From the NCBI GenBank assembly GCA_033239125.1, contig BSWB01000005.1:19521447-19585446 (forward strand): a DNA stretch of 64,000 bases. The letters run 5' to 3'. The number at the start of each line of letters is the position of its first letter. The first letter of the stretch is position 1. This DNA comes from Fagopyrum homotropicum (taxonomy: Eukaryota > Streptophyta > Magnoliopsida > Caryophyllales > Polygonaceae). The notes under the pieces were generated by a model. The model was not told the DNA's origin and did no database searches. It saw only the letters and a program-made list of their open reading frames with translations. The position numbers and the translations under genes are program-made. Shown here piece by piece: positions 59,650 through 64,000 of the stretch.

Positions 59650-60419
59650 TCTATATATACTACTAAAACAACACCCATTTTGTCCACGTGTCAAACTCTA
59701 AAGCCGTCCACGTCAGCTTTTTTCCAATTTATTTACAGATTTGCCACAACGTATTTACAGATTTGCCATTAATTATTTTATAAAAAAATTTTTTATTAGA
59801 ATTTGTAAACAGTCATCATGCCACGCCAATTTTATATACTAATAAAGCAACACCCATTTTGTCCATGTGTCAAACTCTAAAGCCGTCCACATCAGCTTTT
59901 TTCCAATTTGTTTACATATTTGCCACAATGTATTTACAGATTTGCCATTAATTATTTTATAAAAAAATTTTTTTATTAGAATTTGTAAACAGTCATCATG
60001 CCACGTCAATTTTATTATAATAAATAATTAAAAAAAAATAAATCTACCTATCTACCAATCAAAATTAACAAACTGATATATTGTAACTTGATTTGTTGAG
60101 AAAATCTAACGCAAATCTTCTAACAAGATTTGACACATTTGTTTAATTTAAAACTAAATCAAATTTTGCTCATCTATCTGAATCTAAGTAAAAGTGATAA
60201 TATATTAAGGTATAAATATAATATTCGAATAATAATCTTTGTAATAGAATTTTAATTATGTTCTTTTATTTATTTTAAAAAAATTAATCCTCATATGTTA
60301 GTCATATTAATTAATAAAAATAATTTTTACTTTAAATTGATATCAAATATATGATGCATGAAAGTGAAAATATAATATTTATTTAGACAATCCCGCACAA
60401 GGTGCGGGCACTAAACTAG
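59650..60419 (+). mobile_element. Non-autonomous Helitron, 770 bp
   Basis: Starts TCTATATATACTACTAAAAC and ends CTAG (60416-60419). Its 3' hairpin CCCGCAC-AAG-GTGCGGG (60392-60408) lies 11 nt before the end. Insertion is between A and T: copy 1 has the intact site CTCTCA|TTTTCTTC at 50191/50192, so there is no target duplication, as expected for Helitrons. No Rep/helicase coding. Its 5' ~175 bp are duplicated in tandem (59655-59826 and 59832-60005: CAACACCCATTTTGTCCA, AAAGCCGTCCAC, TTTGCCATTAATTATTTTAT). Confidence 0.93.
60392..60408 (+). terminator. Helitron 3' hairpin
   Basis: A perfect 7-bp stem CCCGCAC/GTGCGGG with loop AAG, 7 nt before CTAG. This is the rolling-circle termination signal of Helitrons. 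Confidence 0.9.
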
Positions 60420-60782
60420 TTTTCTTCTACAAAATAAACCTTTGCTTTGAAGAGTGAGAATACTCTTGTGGAAATGTTTGTTTTGATTTTAGAACAAAAA
60501 CCTAGTTATTTTGGAAATAAAAATTTGTTTGAGTTTATTGGTGTATGAGGTAATAAGTCTTCTAAAATTTTTTACTTAGTATATTCTTACCATATTTCTA
60601 TAATACTAATGTACATCTTTCTTCTGTGTCTTAACACAAGTGACACTACCAAGAACAAGCCAATCGATGAAAACTCTGATTTTTCATGTGGCTAGTCAAA
60701 ATATAAGCGATCCTTAATTATCAAGGAAAAAAGTTGGAAGGCAGTGCATGATACTTATCCAACTGAGACTAAGGACGAGGAG

Positions 60783-62427
60783 TGATAACACGATTTATGA
60801 GCTAGTTTTAGGTAGTCATTTAGATAGATTTCTCACTCATTCATGCACGGTTTAGCACTAGTTCATGACGTTTTGCACTCAATTCACGTATTTTGTCGAG
60901 ATAGACGTCTACTCGGACTTTTGCTTGCTTTGTAGGTAATTTGGGAGATTTAAGAGCCTAATCGATACATCCGAGGATCATTCCTCGAGATGACACACTT
61001 CCGGACTCATTGGAATGCAAGCTAAGGGCTAAGGAGGACTCATGGAACCTTGCCAACACAAACCATGCACCAAATCATGGCTTAACGAGCCTAGGAGAAG
61101 CTTCTGACAGAAACCACGGTCTAGGCCCTTTCCACGGCCGTGGTTATGCCCGTAATTCTTGCCAGGACCACGTTGACAGCTGGCCACGATCTCTTCCATT
61201 GTTCTTGCATCTTAGTGGGTATTTAAAGGATTTTGCAGGCTGTAATTGGGGATATCTCTCCTCTCTTTTGACCTACCTTTCTTCCCCAAAACACTTCTCC
61301 ATTGTTGCCTCTCTTCCAAGCACCCATTAGGGGTGTTCTTGGAAGAGATTAGTGTAGATTCTCGTTTTAGAGTGAGATTAGATTGGATTCGAGTGAAGCT
61401 TTGATTGTTGTCAAGTTGGATTAGCTCTTGGAGCCTTGTAAGGATTTGGTAATTCCTATTCTATGCTTTTAATGTCTTTTCTTTGGATTGTTCTTCATCA
61501 TTTGCCCATGACTTGCAAGCATGATTTATTTATGGAGATTGATCTTGAAATGAATGTTGTTAGCTAGATAGATTGCGATTCTAGAGTAAGGAAAGAAGGG
61601 CTATGGCTAGAAGCATGATAGGATGAACTTAGATTTTTACCCTTGGATGACTTGTGTTGTTGAAATCCTAGTGTTTGTTGAGTTTAATTTAGCTTAGGAT
61701 CACCTAATGCTATCAACCTAAGTGAGGGAAGAGATCTACCCGATGATTTCCGATCTTAGATACCTAAGATGACAAACCCTAGGTAGCGGTGAGCCTCACA
61801 AGCCGCCATTGGACTAAGTGTGCTAGGATAGTTGATTAGGACTTCCCTTTCCGAGACTTACCCGGTAAGGATAGGTTAGACTCCTAGGCAACAATCCGGT
61901 TTGTGTATAATTCCTTCCTTAGGTTCTTAGAGACTTACCCGGTGATGAGACCTAGGGAATGGACTAGTGGACCATGAGACCTACCCGGTAATTGATCCCA
62001 ATCTAGAAACGCTAAATCCCAACATATCATAGTTGATCCGAGAAATGAATAGATAGCTTGAGTCTATGCCATACCCGGACTTCCAAACTCTAGAATCCGC
62101 TTTGTTACTTCCACTCTCCTATCTTTTGTGTTAGTGTGTGTTTGTGTTGCTTGATTGTGTTCACATATTTGTGATCTTTGTTTGATCACCCAAAACCCTC
62201 CAAAAACATTGTGTCTTCCATTTTCTTTATTTCTCATCTTATCTTAGTCTAGATTCACACTATCTTCGATCATTGAATGACTTAGTTTCACCTCAGTCCT
62301 TGTGTTCAACCTCGGAATACTTTCCTTTCTACAAAACGACCCGTACACTGCGGGTTTGGCTAGGTAGTTTAGGATTTAGTTCGAGTTTATAAATGTAAAG
62401 TTTTTTGTGCTATTTCCTAGCGTAACA
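60783..62427 (+). repeat. 5' LTR of the right-hand Athila-like element
   Basis: 1645 bp from TGATAACACGATTTATGAGC to CCTAGCGTAACA, the same family as the solo LTR 30987-32704. TATA box TATTTAAA at 61220-61227. CCACGGCCGTGG at 61132-61143 and a half-site at 61114-61121 lie upstream. Unlike the solo LTR, it has no clear GC palindrome in the downstream part. Confidence 0.9.
61220..61227 (+). promoter_or_regulatory. TATA box of the right-hand LTR
   Basis: GTGGGTATTTAAAGG, about 77 bp downstream of the perfect CCACGGCCGTGG palindrome, as in the related solo LTR. Confidence 0.55.
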
Positions 62428-62433
62428 AGTTTT

Positions 62434-62451
62434 TGGCGCCGTTGCCGGGGA
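62434..62451 (+). other. Primer-binding site, tRNA-Asp type
   Basis: TGGCGCCGTTGCCGGGGA, six bases after the LTR end, identical to the site at 10057-10074. Confidence 0.92.
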
Positions 62452-62553
62452 TTAGGTTAAGATTAAGTCATTTGCCTTCGATTGTTTTTAGTGTTTATCT
62501 TTCTTGTTACTTTTGATCTTGTGTGTTTTTGTCTTTGCCTTTTCATGTTTGCC

Positions 62554-63735
62554 ATGGATGGATTGTACCTCCAAGATGACCTTGACAACATGGAGTATGA
62601 GGAATGGATGGAAGGCCAAGATCTAGGACCTCTCCATGATGAGTTTGAGTATTGGGAGGAGTTCAATGCCTATCATGAGTCCCATGATCAAGCTCACATG
62701 ACTAATTTACCTCATGAGGAACCTCACCATAAACCTCACAATGACCGAGTGGAATCAATGCTAGAAGAAATGTTGAGGAAGATGGATGATCTAGAGAGCA
62801 ACCTTGCCTCCATTTCTAGTTCCCACATGGAGCTTGAAACGGAAGTTTGTCATCAAGAGGAGGTTCACTATGAGGAGATCCAAGAATTGCCCGATTCAAC
62901 CATAACCAATAGAAGCCTTGAGGAAGAGTTGAATGAAGCTCGAGAGCAATTGTGGTTAAGGGATTTGGCCTTGAAGGAAGAAAGGAGATTGAATACCGAG
63001 AGAGAGGAACGAATGAGGAGGGAGATTGAGGAGATTAGGAATGCTCTTATGCTAGGAGATCCTACCATTCTCCAAGGTTCACCTCCACCTCCTTCACCTT
63101 TGGAGGAGTGCAATGAAGAACTCTCATCCCCGGACATCCTTGCCATCAATCCCGGAACCACACTCAAAGAGCACATGAGGAATGAAGCCAACAAAGAGAA
63201 CCACGCCCGTGGAGTACAAATCACGGCCGTGGAAGCTAACAGAGGGAACTACGGCCGTGGAGTACAAACCACGCCCGTGGAAGCTGCTTTCCTAGGTGAT
63301 CCTAAGCCACTTTCAGCTCCCTCCGACCCTTTCTTGCTTGCTCGGAGTACACACGAAGATTGGAGCCCCTTTCCTAAGGATTCTCCATTATTGAATGATG
63401 GAGACAAGCATGATGGATCCATGATGGCTATGAAGTACTTCAATGAAGGATTCTTTCCAAGAATCGGCTTTCTTCGGATCATAGAGGATGAGGATGACAA
63501 GCGTTTCACCGGTGTGACCGCGGAGTATAAATTGCCTAAGTATGGGGTGGCATCTATGGTTGCAACTCCATACTATCATCAAGGAAGCGGTGATGAAGGA
63601 GTCTACTACTCACCGGTGAAGAGAGAACTTAAAGTTTATTTGGGCATCAAGTGGCCTTTGCTTGTCATCATGGATTCCGGCAAAAGATGGTTGCTTGGAC
63701 TCCTCAAGCAAACCATGGTATTCGAGGTGGATTGA
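62554..63735 (+). CDS. Uncharacterised acidic coiled-coil protein of the Athila-like element
   Basis: The open frame begins further upstream (62482), but the ATG GATGGA start at 62554 or 62545 is the likely start, about 100 nt after the primer site, giving roughly 395 codons. The N-terminal 60 residues are very acidic (DDLDNMEYEEWMEGQDLG). Residues ~80-195 are a strongly charged heptad-like coiled coil (EEELNEAREQLWLRDLALKE). A PPPPSP linker follows, then a repeat HARGVQITAVEANRGNYGRG encoded by four copies of the GC palindrome. The C-terminal part (about 63480-63735) has LPKYGVASMVATPYYHQGSG, reminiscent of the integrase block KYGV-x(2-3)-VATPYHPQTSG of gypsy elements. No zinc knuckle, protease or reverse transcriptase. 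No stop codons, so it may be expressed. Confidence 0.75.
   Translation: MDGLYLQDDLDNMEYEEWMEGQDLGPLHDEFEYWEEFNAYHESHDQAHMTNLPHEEPHHKPHNDRVESMLEEMLRKMDDLESNLASISSSHMELETEVCHQEEVHYEEIQELPDSTITNRSLEEELNEAREQLWLRDLALKEERRLNTEREERMRREIEEIRNALMLGDPTILQGSPPPPSPLEECNEELSSPDILAINPGTTLKEHMRNEANKENHARGVQITAVEANRGNYGRGVQTTPVEAAFLGDPKPLSAPSDPFLLARSTHEDWSPFPKDSPLLNDGDKHDGSMMAMKYFNEGFFPRIGFLRIIEDEDDKRFTGVTAEYKLPKYGVASMVATPYYHQGSGDEGVYYSPVKRELKVYLGIKWPLLVIMDSGKRWLLGLLKQTMVFEVD
63201..63280 (+). repeat. Four GC palindromes in the coding sequence (tandem pair)
   Basis: CCACGCCCGTGG (63201-63212), TCACGGCCGTGG (63221-63232), TACGGCCGTGG (63250-63260) and CCACGCCCGTGG (63269-63280), with the phrases GGAGTACAAA and GGAAGCT between them, form two units of about 48 bp. 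They are in frame in the ORF. Confidence 0.85.
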
Positions 63736-63774
63736 CATATCCACGGGGTTTGGTCAAGCTAATGACCTAAAAGA

Positions 63775-63798
63775 AGCGCTTAATGGGAGGCAACCCAT
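63775..63798 (+). other. Conserved AAGCGCTT...GGGAGGCAACCC block after the ORF
   Basis: AAGCGCTTAATGGGAGGCAA then CCCA, some 40 bp after the ORF stop. Such a block is common downstream of coding regions in Athila/Tat elements (from memory). Its role is unknown; the GGGAGG part resembles an internal polypurine tract. Confidence 0.5.
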
Positions 63799-64000
63799 TG
63801 GTACAACTCTTTCCCTTTTCTCTTTTGCTTTTGTTTTTGCTTTTGTGTGTTTTTGTGTTTTGTGTTTGTGGTAGATTTTAGGTAATGAGGAAGCCTTGCA
63901 AGGCGAGTTGATGACGATGATTCCGTTTTCAAACATGGGTGGAGCGGACGTGAGGCTTGGACGGCTTGAGGTGTCTTGTTAGATGGAAGAGCTCCCATCT

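Larger units (their letters stand above)
51133..60782. repeat. Tandem segmental duplication, copy 2
   Basis: It repeats copy 1 from 41209 on, starting with the same TCTAATCCAAATTCATTG. Copy-2-specific insertions are 52038-53252, 54284-58255, 59650-60419 and the LTR element from 60783. For each of them copy 1 shows the uninterrupted sequence (42150-42152, 43301-43305, 50191/50192, 50550/50551). Divergence between copies is a few percent by eye. The far end of copy 2 lies beyond the window. Confidence 0.92.
60783..64000 (+). mobile_element. Athila-like LTR element, non-autonomous appearance, runs off the right edge
   Basis: The 5' LTR is 60783-62427, the primer site 62434-62451 (tRNA-Asp type), and a single open frame covers 62554-63735. 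The AAGCGCTTAATGGGAGGCAACCCA block at 63775-63798 is the kind of conserved sequence found near the end of coding in Athila/Tat elements (from memory). It entered copy 2 of the duplication: copy 1 continues GAGGAG|AAAACGG at 50550/50551. The candidate target duplication is AGGAG (60778-60782). No Gag domain, protease or reverse transcriptase is seen before the window ends. Confidence 0.85.

Overview
The window is nuclear DNA from a flowering plant, most likely a eudicot. It is AT-rich, has one spliced host gene with short GT-AG introns, plant-type LINEs whose ORF1 looks like DUF4283 plus a zinc knuckle, Copia and Athila-like Ty3/gypsy elements primed by tRNA-Asp, a Helitron and several MITEs. 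I cannot name the species. Nearly everything is transposon, much of it nested.

Layout. 1-11740: an Athila-like Ty3/gypsy element on the minus strand (5' LTR 10081-11740, tRNA-Asp primer site 10057-10074) runs off the left edge. Its gag is split by a complete Copia element (1105-8550, two 1414-bp LTRs, TSD GAAGC). This element sits in an older LTR (11741-14235) that also holds a solo LTR (12025-13177). 14764-18504: a 5'-truncated LINE with a 13-bp TSD. 19651-19723: a tRNA-Lys(CTT) gene. 20405-21330: a gypsy pol scrap. 21803-22093: a hAT-like MITE. 23122-24930: the one intact host gene, nine exons and 245 codons, a SAWADEE-homeodomain (SHH1/SHH2-type) protein. 25330-28870: a decayed TNT1-like Copia. 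30445-34238: an LTR carrying a solo LTR (30987-32704, TSD TTAGC) and a MITE (32819-33110, TSD TCA). 34993-39162: another LTR of this group with a 2.5-kb solo LTR inside it (36319-38859, TSD TTCAC).

41209-60782 is a tandem segmental duplication (copy 1: 41209-51132; copy 2: 51133-60782 and probably beyond). Each copy has taken different insertions, so the other copy shows the empty site: a LINE 3' end (43333-43499) and a full-length LINE (44642-50110) in copy 1; a PIF/Harbinger-like element carrying an FBD-like gene fragment (52038-53252), a Copia (54284-58255), a Helitron (59650-60419) and an Athila-like LTR element (60783 to the right edge) in copy 2.

The LTRs of the tRNA-Asp-primed group share a design. 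A cluster of short GC-rich repeats, in most copies the 12-bp palindrome CCACGGCCGTGG and its half-sites, lies about 55-105 bp upstream of the TATA box. A second cluster often lies 430-550 bp downstream. Two other LTRs have a different repeated word at the same place, and the palindrome recurs inside the open reading frame of the right-hand element. The only intact host protein gene resembles the factor that recruits RNA polymerase IV to silence transposons.
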